DNA of 34,629 nucleotides from Streptomyces sp. SID10853 (GCF_010548145.1 NZ_JAAGLN010000056.1:1-34629), one strand, 5' to 3'. Counted from the first letter of the stretch, positions 14,130-22,666 are shown. Notes: generated by a model from the sequence alone, not told the origin. Numbers and translations are program-made.

Positions 14130-16937
14130 GTGACCCAGTTGAATCGCAGGCATTTCCTGTCCAGTGGGATCGCCGTCGCCGGAGGCGGAGTGCTCGGCGC
14201 ACTCGGGCTGTCCGACGTCGCCGACGCGGCGCCGGCCGGCACCGCGGGCACCCGCCCCTTCCGTATCCAGGACGGCGAGATCACCAGCGGCTGGACCTTC
14301 ACGGCCGCCGACGACACGGCCGCGTCCGGCGACGGGCTGGCCAGCGCGCGGCACATCGCCGGGATGAAACCGGCCGTCGTGCCGGGGACCCCGCTCACCA
14401 GCATGATCGCCAATGGCGACTACCCCGATCCGCTGTACGGCCACATCGTGACGGACACGGTCCCGGACACCCTCAAGGACACCGGCTACTGGTACCGGGT
14501 CGCGTTCCCCGTACCGCGGCTGGTCCCCGGGCAGCGGTTCTGGCTGCACTTCGACGGCGTCAACTACCTGGCCACCGTCTGGCTCAACGGCACCGAAGTG
14601 GGCACCATCGAGGGCGCGTTCAAACGGGGTGTGTTCGACGTCACCGATATCGTCGCGAAGGCGGACGGAACGGCCCATCTCGCGGTGCTGGTCGGTACGT
14701 TGGAGCACACCGATCCCCCGTCACAGCCGAGCTACGCCAGCGGCGTGACCCGCGGCGGACGCAACGGCGGCAAGACCGGGATCACCCTGGAGAACGGCCC
14801 GACGTTCTTCTGCACGGCGGGCTGGGACTGGCTGCCCACCATCCCCGACCGGGACCTCGGCATCTGGCAGCCGGTCACCTGGTCCACCACGGGACCGGTC
14901 CGGCTGACCGACGTCCATGTCGACCCCACGCTCTCCGCCGATCTGCGGACGGCCGACATCACGATCGGCCTCGGCCTCGACAGCGCCTTCGACAGGTCCC
15001 GTGCCGTGGTGGTGAAGGGGTCCATCGACGGTCACGGGTTCGAGCGGACCGTCACCGTGCCCGCCGGATCGTCCTCGGTCACCGTGACGTCGAAGGACAT
15101 CGGCGCCCTGCGGCTGGACCGCCCGAAGCTGTGGTGGCCCAACGGATACGGCGACTCCTACCGCTACCGGCTGACGATCGGCGTCGAATCCGGTGGCCAG
15201 GTCCACGACGAGCGGACGGTGAATTTCGGCGTCCGGCGGATCGAGTACACCAAACAGCTCCAGTCGCCGTCCGGCACCCCTTCCGACTGTCTGGCCATCA
15301 CCGTCAACAACCAGCCGATCCTGGTGATGGGCGGCAACTGGGGCCTGGACGAGGCGCTCAAGCGCATTCCGCGCGAACGGCTGCGTGAGCAGGTGCGGCT
15401 GCACCGCGACGCCAACCTCAACCTGATCCGGAACTGGAACGGCCAGAGCAGCACCGAGGACTTCTTCGACGCGTGCGACGAGTACGGCATCCTGGTCTGG
15501 CAGGACTTCTTCTGCTCGACCGAAGGCCCGCCGCCGGCGAACGTCGACCGCGACCTGGACAACATCCGCGACTGCATCGTGCGGTTCCGCAACCACCCGT
15601 CGGTCCTGCTGTGGTGCGGCGGCAACGAAGGCCCGCCGCCGCAGCCGCTCATCGACGGACTGGACGCGCTGGTCGCCGAGCTGGACCCCAAAAGGGCCGC
15701 GCTGACCAGCTCGGCGGGCGACACCGGCAAGGACCCGATCGGCGGGTACAGCTCGGGCGGGCCGTACCACTGGGTCACCCCGGGCACCCACTTCTCCCTC
15801 AACGACGGCACGCACTGGCCGCCGTTCCACAACGAGGTCGGCTCGTACTCGATCCCTACGCTCGAATTCATCAGGAAGATGCTCCCCGAGGCGTCGTGGG
15901 AGCACCCGGACGACTTCTGGGCCGACCGTGATGTCAACGGCAACGGGGGCAACGGCGGCGGCGCGGGGTATCTGCGGCTCACCGCGGAGCGCTACGGCGA
16001 GCTGAACAACCTCCCGGACTTCGCCCGCAAGTCGCAGCTGATGAATTACGAGTGCATCAAGGCGATCTACGAGGCGCACGCCGCGAACATGGAAAGTGCC
16101 GCGCCGGACAAGCCGTACCCCCGCACCGGCGTCATCATGTGGATGACCAACCCCGCGCAGCCCAGTTTCGTCTGGCAGATGTACAGCCATGACCTCGAGG
16201 CGCACGCGTCGTTCTACGCCGTCCAGCACGCGTGTCGGCGGGTCAATGTGATCCTCAACAGCGAGACACTCGACGTGGTGGTGGCCAACCACACCCGAAC
16301 CGCTCTGCGGGGCACCGTCGCCGTCACGCTCTACGACCTGAACGGGAAGGCGTTCGCCGGGACCTCCCTGCGTGTCGGCGGGGCGGCGGCGTCCGACCAC
16401 ACCGTGATCGGCAGTATCGCCCCACAGCTGAAGGGCGCGCCGTCCGACATCGCTTTCGTCCGGCTCCTGTTCAAGGACTCGCACGGCGCGGAGCCGGTGC
16501 GCAACTTCTACTGGATCGAGAATCCGGCCCGTTCCGCGGGTTTCGTGAGCCTGGACGACGCGCCCGCGGCCGCCGTATCCGTCGTGGCCGGTACGCGGCA
16601 CGGGCGGGACGGCCTCGATCTGACCGTGGAGGTCGAGAACACCGGCCGGGCCATGGCACTGATGCTGCACCTGCAGCTGTACGACACCAGGACCGGCGAA
16701 CGCGTCCTGCCGGCCACCTTCAGCGACAACTACCTGAATCTGGCGGGCGGCGAGTCCAGCACCGTCCGGGTGCGGCTGGACAGCGGGCAGACCCGTCGCC
16801 ATCAGGGCATCGGCGTGCGGATCGACGGCTGGAAGATCGACCAGCACGCCTCCCGGCTGCGCGGGCACGGAGTGGCCGTGACCTTCAACCAGGCGGCACT
16901 GTCGACGCACCCGCCGACGAAGACCTTCGGGAGGTAG
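14130..16937 (+). CDS. Tat-exported glycoside hydrolase family 2 enzyme
   Basis: A 935-residue secreted glycosidase. The N-terminus carries a twin-arginine signal (NRRHFLSSGIAVAGG, Ala-rich core, cleavage near ADAAP). Then come the GH2 jelly-roll domain (YWYRVAFPVP, HFDGVNYLATVWLNG near 125-160), an immunoglobulin-like domain, the TIM barrel with acid/base Glu500 in GGNEG and nucleophile candidate Glu569 in HNEVGS, and C-terminal beta domains. Layout and length suit the beta-mannosidase / exo-beta-glucosaminidase branch rather than beta-galactosidase; the exact sugar is uncertain. The GTG at 14130 follows GGGAG closely and keeps the Tat signal at the N-terminus. A promoter, a LacI-type palindrome and a terminator flank the gene. 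Confidence 0.9.
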   Translation: MTQLNRRHFLSSGIAVAGGGVLGALGLSDVADAAPAGTAGTRPFRIQDGEITSGWTFTAADDTAASGDGLASARHIAGMKPAVVPGTPLTSMIANGDYPDPLYGHIVTDTVPDTLKDTGYWYRVAFPVPRLVPGQRFWLHFDGVNYLATVWLNGTEVGTIEGAFKRGVFDVTDIVAKADGTAHLAVLVGTLEHTDPPSQPSYASGVTRGGRNGGKTGITLENGPTFFCTAGWDWLPTIPDRDLGIWQPVTWSTTGPVRLTDVHVDPTLSADLRTADITIGLGLDSAFDRSRAVVVKGSIDGHGFERTVTVPAGSSSVTVTSKDIGALRLDRPKLWWPNGYGDSYRYRLTIGVESGGQVHDERTVNFGVRRIEYTKQLQSPSGTPSDCLAITVNNQPILVMGGNWGLDEALKRIPRERLREQVRLHRDANLNLIRNWNGQSSTEDFFDACDEYGILVWQDFFCSTEGPPPANVDRDLDNIRDCIVRFRNHPSVLLWCGGNEGPPPQPLIDGLDALVAELDPKRAALTSSAGDTGKDPIGGYSSGGPYHWVTPGTHFSLNDGTHWPPFHNEVGSYSIPTLEFIRKMLPEASWEHPDDFWADRDVNGNGGNGGGAGYLRLTAERYGELNNLPDFARKSQLMNYECIKAIYEAHAANMESAAPDKPYPRTGVIMWMTNPAQPSFVWQMYSHDLEAHASFYAVQHACRRVNVILNSETLDVVVANHTRTALRGTVAVTLYDLNGKAFAGTSLRVGGAAASDHTVIGSIAPQLKGAPSDIAFVRLLFKDSHGAEPVRNFYWIENPARSAGFVSLDDAPAAAVSVVAGTRHGRDGLDLTVEVENTGRAMALMLHLQLYDTRTGERVLPATFSDNYLNLAGGESSTVRVRLDSGQTRRHQGIGVRIDGWKIDQHASRLRGHGVAVTFNQAALSTHPPTKTFGR

Positions 16938-16945
16938 GCCGTAGC

Positions 16946-16977
16946 CGCGGGCGGAGCCATGGGTGGCTCCGCCCGCG
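16946..16977 (+). terminator. Perfect 14-bp hairpin after the GH2 gene
   Basis: CGCGGGCGGAGCCA (16946-16959), loop TGGG, then the exact complement at 16964-16977. It begins 9 bases after the GH2 stop and isolates GH2 from the GntR gene. Confidence 0.85.
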
Positions 16978-16999
16978 ACAAGCATGTATCTATGCTTGT
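16978..16999. promoter_or_regulatory. Inverted repeat upstream of gntR-type gene
   Basis: ACAAGCAT-6-ATGCTTGT, perfect 8-base arms, directly abutting the preceding terminator and 25 bases before the GntR ATG. It is notably AT-rich for this DNA. TAGGGT at 17012-17017 could be the -10. It is probably the autoregulatory operator of the GntR protein. Confidence 0.65.
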
Positions 17000-17023
17000 A
17001 TCCAAGTGCGCTAGGGTGGAGCC

Positions 17024-17671
17024 ATGGCCACCCGAGACACCTCAGCGCGCCCTTCCGCGTCCCATACCGCCTATGCGCTCACGAAGGAACTCATCCTCAG
17101 CGGTCGTCTGCCCGGCGGCAGCCTGATCAGCGAGGGCGAGATCGCGGAGCGGACGAGCCTGAGCCGTACGCCGGTACGTGAGGCGTTCCTCCGGCTGGCC
17201 GGTGAGGATCTGCTGGAGCTGCACCCCAAGCGCGGCGCGGTGGTCGTACCGGTTTCGCCGGGTGAGGCACGGGACGTACTGGAACTGCGCCAGGCACTGG
17301 AGCAGGCGGCGGCGGAGCGGATCGCGCAACAGGGTCTGCCCGACGAGGACACGGCACGACTGCGTGCCCTGATCGCCCTCCAGCACGAGCGGGCGGGCGA
17401 CGCGGATGTCGAGGGGTTCGCGGAAGCCGACGAGATGTTCCACCGCGGGGTCGTGGATGCGGCGGGGAACGCGCTGTCGAGCAAGTTCTACCGGACGCTG
17501 ACGGACCGGCAGCGCCGGATGAGCGTGTTCGCGCTGCGGCTGCGGCCCGAGCGCCTGACCCGACTGGTCGAGGAGCACACCGCTCTGCTGGAGCTATTGC
17601 TGTCGGGCGACAGCGCGGGGTTCGCCACGGCGTTGAGATCGCATCTGGGTGACACCCACCGGCAGACCTGA
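17024..17671 (+). CDS. GntR family transcriptional regulator (FCD/FadR type)
   Basis: A 215-residue regulator. The N-terminal winged helix reads ALTKELILSGRLPGGSLISE, then AERTSLSRTPVREAFLRLAG, which is the GntR signature, and HPKRGAVVVPVS. Residues about 90-210 form an all-helical FCD ligand domain (LELRQALEQAAAERIA, EADEMFHRGVVDAAGN), which in this family binds a metal and an organic or sugar acid. GGTGGAG lies just before the ATG. Upstream is a perfect inverted repeat, and downstream, after 68 bases, an MFS transporter. The likely role is substrate-responsive repression of the transporter and perhaps of the divergent aldolase operon. Confidence 0.92.
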   Translation: MATRDTSARPSASHTAYALTKELILSGRLPGGSLISEGEIAERTSLSRTPVREAFLRLAGEDLLELHPKRGAVVVPVSPGEARDVLELRQALEQAAAERIAQQGLPDEDTARLRALIALQHERAGDADVEGFAEADEMFHRGVVDAAGNALSSKFYRTLTDRQRRMSVFALRLRPERLTRLVEEHTALLELLLSGDSAGFATALRSHLGDTHRQT

Positions 17672-17739
17672 GCCGGCCGGGCACCCCGGTAGAGCGACAG
17701 AACGCAGCACGCACCCATTTCCAGGAGACTCCGAGTCGT

Positions 17740-19017
17740 ATGTCCGCCACTCAACTGTCCACCCCTGAACGGACGTTCAGCACCGCGGGCCCGGCGTGGC
17801 CCAGGATCGCGGCATCGGCGATGTTCGCCTGCGGCTGGGGCGGGAACCAGTTCACACCACTGCTGATCATGTACCGCCGTGTCGGCGGCTACTCGGTACT
17901 GAGTGTCGACATGTTCCTCGGCGCCTACGTGGTCGGGCTCATACCGGGCCTGCTGTTCGCGGGGCCGCTGTCCGACCGGCACGGGCGCCGCCGCGTCATG
18001 ATCGCGGGGACAGCCCTTTCGGTACTCGCGAGCGGGATCCTCGCCTTCGGCTCGGAGGGTCCGTGGCCGATATACGCGGGGCGGCTGCTCACCGGCATCG
18101 CGGTCGGGGTCGCCATGTCCGTCGGCAGCAGCTGGGTGAAGGAGCTGTCCACGGCGTCCGCCGATCCCACCGTCGGCGCCCGCCGGGCCTCGCTGTGGCT
18201 CACGTCCGGGTTCGGCCTCGGCGCCGGGCTCGCGGGGCTGCTGGCCCAGTGGGGTCCGTGGCCGATGGCGCTGCCGTACGTGGTGCATATCGTGCTCACG
18301 CTCCCGGTGCTGGCGCTGCTGCCCCGGGTGCCCGAGACCCGCGCGGCTTCCCCGGGTGCGGGACGCGCGGCTTCCCCGGGTGCGGGACGCGCCGCTTCCC
18401 CGGGTGCGGTACGCGGACTGCTGCGCGATCTGCGTGTCCCGGCGGACGGACGCCGGCGCTTCCGGTTGCTGGTGCTGCCGATGGCGCCCTGGGTGTTCGG
18501 CGCGGCGGGGCTGGCCTACGCGGTGATGCCACAGCTGGTGGACGACCGCCTCGGGGAGTGGGGCCTCGTCTACGCCACCGCCCTCACGGTCCTCTATCTG
18601 GGTGCCGGTGTCGCTGTCCAACCACTGGCCAAACGGCTCGACCGTGCGCCGGGCGCAGTGAATCCCGCTGTGATGGCGATGACGGTGATGGTGGCCGGCA
18701 CAGCTCTGTGCGCCGTCGACGCGGTCCTGCGCTCCCCCTGGCTGGCGCTGGCCGCGGCGGTGGTGCTGGGCGCGGGGTACGGCATCGCGGTGGTGACCGG
18801 GCTCCTGGAGATCCAGCGCATCGCGGGCCCGGACGATCTGGCGGGGCTGACCGGCGTGTACTACGCACTCGCCTATGCCGGATTCCTGCTCCCCACCCTC
18901 CTCGCCCTGCTGTCCGCCCGGGTGCCGTACCCGGCGCTCCTGACCGGCGTGGCGACGCTCGCAGTGGGGTGCCTGTCCGTCGTGGTCCACGGAATGCGGC
19001 GGCCAGGAGTGCGATAG
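17740..19017 (+). CDS. MFS transporter
   Basis: A 425-residue transporter with about 12 hydrophobic segments. Motif A between helices 2 and 3 reads GPLSDRHGRRRVM, and the N-terminal half contains RLLTGIAVGVAMSVGSSW. The central cytoplasmic loop carries three copies of RAASPGAG, encoded by an exact or near-exact 24-base repeat; this lengthens the loop but keeps the frame. The ATG at 17740 has AGGAG 12 bases upstream, slightly far. Its position after the GntR gene suggests uptake of the sugar-derived substrate of this locus, although general MFS members include exporters and the direction cannot be read from sequence. Confidence 0.9.
   Translation: MSATQLSTPERTFSTAGPAWPRIAASAMFACGWGGNQFTPLLIMYRRVGGYSVLSVDMFLGAYVVGLIPGLLFAGPLSDRHGRRRVMIAGTALSVLASGILAFGSEGPWPIYAGRLLTGIAVGVAMSVGSSWVKELSTASADPTVGARRASLWLTSGFGLGAGLAGLLAQWGPWPMALPYVVHIVLTLPVLALLPRVPETRAASPGAGRAASPGAGRAASPGAVRGLLRDLRVPADGRRRFRLLVLPMAPWVFGAAGLAYAVMPQLVDDRLGEWGLVYATALTVLYLGAGVAVQPLAKRLDRAPGAVNPAVMAMTVMVAGTALCAVDAVLRSPWLALAAAVVLGAGYGIAVVTGLLEIQRIAGPDDLAGLTGVYYALAYAGFLLPTLLALLSARVPYPALLTGVATLAVGCLSVVVHGMRRPGVR
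18341..18412. repeat. 24-bp tandem repeat inside the MFS gene, three copies
   Basis: Units at 18341-18364, 18365-18388 and 18389-18412, nearly identical, each encoding eight residues of the central loop. The in-frame unit length leaves the transporter intact. Confidence 0.85.
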
Positions 19018-19170
19018 GCGGGCGAACCGGTGCGGGACCGGGAACGGCGTCGCACATGGCAGGGCGGGAGAGCCGGCCCCGGGGCGCCGGAGAGCCGTAG
19101 CGCGCGGCGAGTGAGTGCGTGCGCCGAGCGCCCCGAGCCCGTCGGCCCGCTGCCCCTGCTTCGGCCAGGC

Positions 19171-19743
19171 TCAGCGTTCGTATACGCCGGTCAGCCGGCC
19201 GCGGTCGAGAACGGGCGCGGTGATGGAGGACAGGAAGGCCCGGGGGCGCGCCCGCTCCACCGGCGTGGTGCCGGGAGCGCTGTCCACGGGGGTGCCGAGA
19301 GCGAACAGCTGGAAGGTGTAGCGGTGCGGCCCGTGGCCCTTGATGGGCGCGGGCCCGTGGTAGCCGCGTCCGATGGTGGACCGCAGCACCCGCACTCCGG
19401 CGGCTGGGTTCCGCGCGCCGAGGGCGCCGGGGTCGAGGTGCCCGGTGGCCGGGTCGATCAGGGCGGCACAGTGCACGGCCGGCTTGGTCAGGGGGACGTC
19501 GATGTCCTCGACCACCAGGAGGAGTTGGGCGGTGCCGGATGGTGGCGGGGTCCAGGCCAGGTGGGGGGACACGTCGGCGCCGCCGATGTTCTTCGCGCAC
19601 TGCTCCAGTGGCATGGCTGCGCCGTCGTCGAAGTGCCGGCTGGTGAGACTCAGCAGTTCGGGACCTTGCAGGTGGGGCAGGTTCCACGCCGTGTGGGTGT
19701 CGCCTGCTCGGCGGTTGTTCAGGAGCCGGCCGAGAAGAGTCAT
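19171..19743 (-). CDS. YbhB/YbcL (PEBP/Raf-kinase-inhibitor-like) family protein
   Basis: A 190-residue phosphatidylethanolamine-binding-protein-like protein. Typical blocks are GGADVSPHLAWTPPPSGT near 54-71, LLLVVEDIDVPL near 74-85, the YHGPAPIKGHGPHRYTFQLF ligand-pocket block near 127-146, and a final SSITAPVLDRGRLTGVYER. Bacterial members are small soluble proteins of uncertain function; some bind phospholipid-like or phosphorylated ligands. Its ATG overlaps the stop of the isochorismatase-like gene in the ATGA arrangement, so the two are translationally coupled. It is the last gene of the MarR operon. Confidence 0.88.
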   Translation of the reverse strand: MTLLGRLLNNRRAGDTHTAWNLPHLQGPELLSLTSRHFDDGAAMPLEQCAKNIGGADVSPHLAWTPPPSGTAQLLLVVEDIDVPLTKPAVHCAALIDPATGHLDPGALGARNPAAGVRVLRSTIGRGYHGPAPIKGHGPHRYTFQLFALGTPVDSAPGTTPVERARPRAFLSSITAPVLDRGRLTGVYER

Positions 19744-20306
19744 CGTGTTGCTCCGACCATCGTGATGACCTCTTCGGTGGTGGCGGTTTCGCCGAGCTTG
19801 GGGAAGATGCGCTCGACGCTGTGGCGGTGGGCGGCGGCGTCCGGGTCGCTCATGGCGTCGGTGGCCAGGGCCACGTGGTAGCCGTGGTCGCAGGCCGAGC
19901 GTGCGGTCGACTCGACGCCTGAGCTGGTCGAGATGCCTGACAGCACGACCTGCGTCACGCCCAGGTCCCGCAGGAGGGTGTCGAGTCCGGTGTCGTGGAA
20001 CGCGCTGCGCCGCCGCTTGGTGATGAGGTGGTCGGTCGGCTGGACGTCGAGTTCGTCGATGAGGTCGGCCCAGCCGGCCGGCAGTGCGGCGCTGCCGCCG
20101 GGCCGTACGGTCTCGGTGCGCCCCGGCGCACGTCCGGTGACGTTGACCAGGACCACGGGCAGGCCGTGCCGCCGGAATGCCGAGGCGAGACGGGTCGCCT
20201 GCTCGACGGCTGCGGGGAACGGACTGTCGGTGTGGGCCGAGACGATGCCCTTCTGCAGGTCGATCACGACCAGCGCGGTGGCTGGGTCGAGCGTGCTGAG
20301 TGTCAT
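19740..20306 (-). CDS. Isochorismatase-family hydrolase-like protein (no catalytic Cys)
   Basis: A 188-residue cysteine-hydrolase-superfamily protein. Asp16 in VVIDLQ and Lys97 in ITKRRRSAF are two members of the usual Asp-Lys-Cys triad. The nucleophile position, normally Cys in a T-x-x-C-V context, reads GISTSSGVESTAR, so Gly or Ser replaces Cys near residue 130. Such variants are fairly common in actinomycetes and resemble the metal-dependent or non-hydrolytic isochorismatase branch (isochorismatase itself also lacks the Cys). The ATG at 20306 has AGGAGAAG 8 bases upstream. It is located 79 bases after the DHA2 pump and coupled to the PEBP gene. Confidence 0.87.
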   Translation of the reverse strand: MTLSTLDPATALVVIDLQKGIVSAHTDSPFPAAVEQATRLASAFRRHGLPVVLVNVTGRAPGRTETVRPGGSAALPAGWADLIDELDVQPTDHLITKRRRSAFHDTGLDTLLRDLGVTQVVLSGISTSSGVESTARSACDHGYHVALATDAMSDPDAAAHRHSVERIFPKLGETATTEEVITMVGATR

Positions 20307-20385
20307 GGTGTCGCTTCTCCTGTGAAAGACAGCTGGATGACGGCTGGTTGGAGGCTGGTTGCCCGGGGCCGGCGGCGAGGTGCGC

Positions 20386-22155
20386 TCAGCCCCTGGTGGA
20401 TCCGTCCGGTTGCGCCGCAGTGGCACCGGTGACGGCCTCTCGCGGCCCCGGGGCCTTGACGGCGCGGCCGGTACCGGCGCCCCGCAGGAGGGAGGCGAGC
20501 GCGGCGAGGAAGGCGAGGGCGGCGCCGAAGGCGAACACGATGACCAGGCCTGAGTGGAAGGGCCCGGAGATCAGGTTCGGGAAGAACTCCCGCCCGGTCA
20601 GCGCGTGTTGCTGCGCGACCGTCAGATGGGTCAGGGTGCCGCTGGGCTGGAGCAGGTGCTGGACCGGGTTGACGCCCAGTTGCGCGGCGAACAGGGACGA
20701 GACCGGGGGCAGGCCGCCGACCTGGGCGGCGACATGGGCCGGTACGCCCTGCTGCTGCAGTCCGCTGGTCAGGGTGTGCGGGAGGCTGCTCGCCAGACCG
20801 GCGATCATGAGCGAGAAGAACACACCGATGGAGATGGCGGTGCCGGAGTTCTGGAAGGTGGCGCGCATACCGGAGGCGACGCCGCGCAGCTTCGCGGGCA
20901 CACTGCCCATGATCGAGGAGGAGTTGGGGGATGCGAACATACCGCTGGCTATTCCGTTGACCGCTATCAGCACCGCGAAGATCCAGTAACTGAAGTCGAT
21001 CGGCAGGAGCATCAGGCCCAGGAAGCTGGCGCCGAACAGCAGCGCACCGCCGGTGGCCAGCCCGCGGGAACCGAGACGGTCGGACAGGTACCCGGACACG
21101 GGGCCCGCGGCGAGGAACCCGGCGGTCAGCGGCAGCATGAAGATGCCCGCCCACAGCGGGGTGTCGCCGTAGTCGTAGCCGTGCAGCGGGAGCCAGATGC
21201 CCTGCAGCCAGATGATCAGTACGAACTGCATCCCTCCGCGGCCGATCGAGATGGCCAGGCCCGCCAGGTTGCCGAAGGTGAAGGCCCGCAGGCGGAAGAG
21301 ACTCAGCTGGATCATCGGCGCGGCCACGCGGTTCTCGATGACGACGAAAGCCGCCAGCAGGACCAGGCCGCCCGCGATCAGCACATCCACCAGTGGGTTG
21401 CTCCAGCCCATGGTGTGCCCGCCGTAGGGCTGCAGACCGAAGGTGACCGCGATCAGGACGGCGCTGAGGCCCACGGCGAAGGTGATGTTGCCCCACCAGT
21501 CGATCCGGCCGCCGCCGCGCTTCCCGGTCTCGCGCAGGGTGCGGTAGGCCCACAGGGTGAAGAACACGCCGACGGGTACGTTCACCCAGAACACCGCCCG
21601 CCAGTCCCAGGCCGAGAGCAGTCCCCCGGCGACCAGGCCGATGAACATCCCTCCCAGGCCCGCTACTTGGTTGATGCCGAGGGCGAAGCCGCGCTGTTCC
21701 TCGGGAAAGGCGTCGGTGAGGATCGCGGCCGAGTTCGCGGTCAGCATCGATCCGCCGACGGCCTGCACCACCCGCCAGGCGATCAGCCACATCGCTCCGT
21801 GGCCGCCGTCGAACGGGTCGAAGGACAGCAGGACCGAGGCGAAGGTGAAGACAGCGAACCCGGAGTTGTAGATCCGGACCCGGCCGTACATGTCGCCCAG
21901 GCGGCCCACCGTGACCACCAGGACGGCCTGGACCAGCCGGTACCCCATGATCATCCACAGCAGGTAGGCGATGTTCCCCGGCGCCAGGGGGTCCAGGTGC
22001 ACGCCACGGAAGATCGCGGGCAGGGCGATCAGCACGATGGAGCCGTCCAGGGCGGACATGAAGACCGCGGCGGTCGTGTTCGTCAGCGCCGTCCACTTGT
22101 ACCGGTCGCCGTCGGCCGCGCGGCGCGGGCCGCACGTCTTGAGAGGATCCGTCAT
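20386..22155 (-). CDS. DHA2-family MFS multidrug transporter
   Basis: A 589-residue, roughly 14-helix major facilitator of the EmrB/QacA drug:H+ antiporter type. Visible features are the helix 1 motif ALDGSIVLIALPAI, motif A GRLGDMYGRVRIY, motif C-like AGLGGMFIGLVAGGLLSAWD, and the DWRAVFWVNVPVGV segment. It has a long periplasmic loop between the last helices (Gln-rich, about 470-530). The ATG at 22155 has GAGGAAG 5 bases upstream; an ATG four codons earlier is less good. It begins 26 bases after the MarR gene, a classic regulator-pump arrangement suggesting inducible efflux of a toxic or aromatic compound. Confidence 0.92.
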   Translation of the reverse strand: MTDPLKTCGPRRAADGDRYKWTALTNTTAAVFMSALDGSIVLIALPAIFRGVHLDPLAPGNIAYLLWMIMGYRLVQAVLVVTVGRLGDMYGRVRIYNSGFAVFTFASVLLSFDPFDGGHGAMWLIAWRVVQAVGGSMLTANSAAILTDAFPEEQRGFALGINQVAGLGGMFIGLVAGGLLSAWDWRAVFWVNVPVGVFFTLWAYRTLRETGKRGGGRIDWWGNITFAVGLSAVLIAVTFGLQPYGGHTMGWSNPLVDVLIAGGLVLLAAFVVIENRVAAPMIQLSLFRLRAFTFGNLAGLAISIGRGGMQFVLIIWLQGIWLPLHGYDYGDTPLWAGIFMLPLTAGFLAAGPVSGYLSDRLGSRGLATGGALLFGASFLGLMLLPIDFSYWIFAVLIAVNGIASGMFASPNSSSIMGSVPAKLRGVASGMRATFQNSGTAISIGVFFSLMIAGLASSLPHTLTSGLQQQGVPAHVAAQVGGLPPVSSLFAAQLGVNPVQHLLQPSGTLTHLTVAQQHALTGREFFPNLISGPFHSGLVIVFAFGAALAFLAALASLLRGAGTGRAVKAPGPREAVTGATAAQPDGSTRG

Positions 22156-22181
22156 CAGCTTCCTCAATGGTTTCTCCGGCG

Positions 22182-22634
22182 TCAGATGTTCTGGGCCAGG
22201 CGCTCCAGCAGGGGCGCGGCCGCCGCGAGCTGCGCCAGCTCACCCGCGGTGAACGTCTCGCTGGTCAGGGCACGGGCGATCAGCTCGGTCCGCGCGTTGC
22301 GCTTGTCCTGGAGTGCCTGCAGACCGGCATCGGTCACCGTCAGCACGACGCGCCTGCCGTCGTCGGGGTCCGGGCGGCGTTCGACCAGGCCGCGGGCCCT
22401 CAGCGTGCTGAGCGTCTCCCCCATGGCCTGTGCGGTGATCTGCGCTTCCCTGGCCAGGGCCGAAGAGGTGGTGGGGCCCGTGCGGTTCAGCAGTGAGAGA
22501 GCCGACCGCTCGGGCATCCCGAGCCCGCCCTCGATCGGCACTTGACGCACCCGTCGCACCAGCACACTGAGGCTCGCCAGCAGGGTGGAGGCGACCGCGT
22601 CCGGGTCGAGATCGGGGTCCAGGTCTTCGTTCAT
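22182..22634 (-). CDS. MarR family transcriptional regulator
   Basis: A 150-residue winged-helix regulator. The recognition region reads TSSALAREAQITAQAMGETL followed by the wing RRPDPDDGRRVVLTVTDAG, the MarR signature. The N-terminus is Asp-rich. The ATG at 22634 is preceded within 3 bases by an inverted-repeat operator and has no good Shine-Dalgarno (AAGG about 11 bases upstream). It is the first gene of the MarR, DHA2 pump, isochorismatase-like and PEBP-like operon, so binding of the operator by its own product would control all four genes. Confidence 0.92.
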   Translation of the reverse strand: MNEDLDPDLDPDAVASTLLASLSVLVRRVRQVPIEGGLGMPERSALSLLNRTGPTTSSALAREAQITAQAMGETLSTLRARGLVERRPDPDDGRRVVLTVTDAGLQALQDKRNARTELIARALTSETFTAGELAQLAAAAPLLERLAQNI

Positions 22635-22636
22635 AT

Positions 22637-22666
22637 ACTAAGGCTACCTTATCAACCTGCCTTAGT
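22637..22666. promoter_or_regulatory. MarR operator candidate
   Basis: ACTAAGGC (22637-22644) and GCCTTAGT (22659-22666) are perfect inverted arms 14 bases apart. Inside the left part AAGG-CTA-CCTT (22640-22650) is itself a palindrome. This AT-rich block directly precedes the MarR start codon and would also lie upstream of anything transcribed rightwards. Confidence 0.7.

Noticed and set aside
13804..14202. 132-residue minus-strand ORF upstream of the aldolase
   Set aside because: Arg/Ser-rich with no homology; it spans the GH2 promoter, the operator and the Tat-signal coding region.
14721..16985. 754-residue minus-strand ORF
   Set aside because: Antisense shadow of the GH2 gene, with no domain or ribosome site.
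20303..22243. Long minus-strand ORF in another frame of the DHA2 gene, and a 663-residue plus-strand ORF over the same region
   Set aside because: Both are Arg/Gly/Gln-rich shadows of the clearly homologous transporter.
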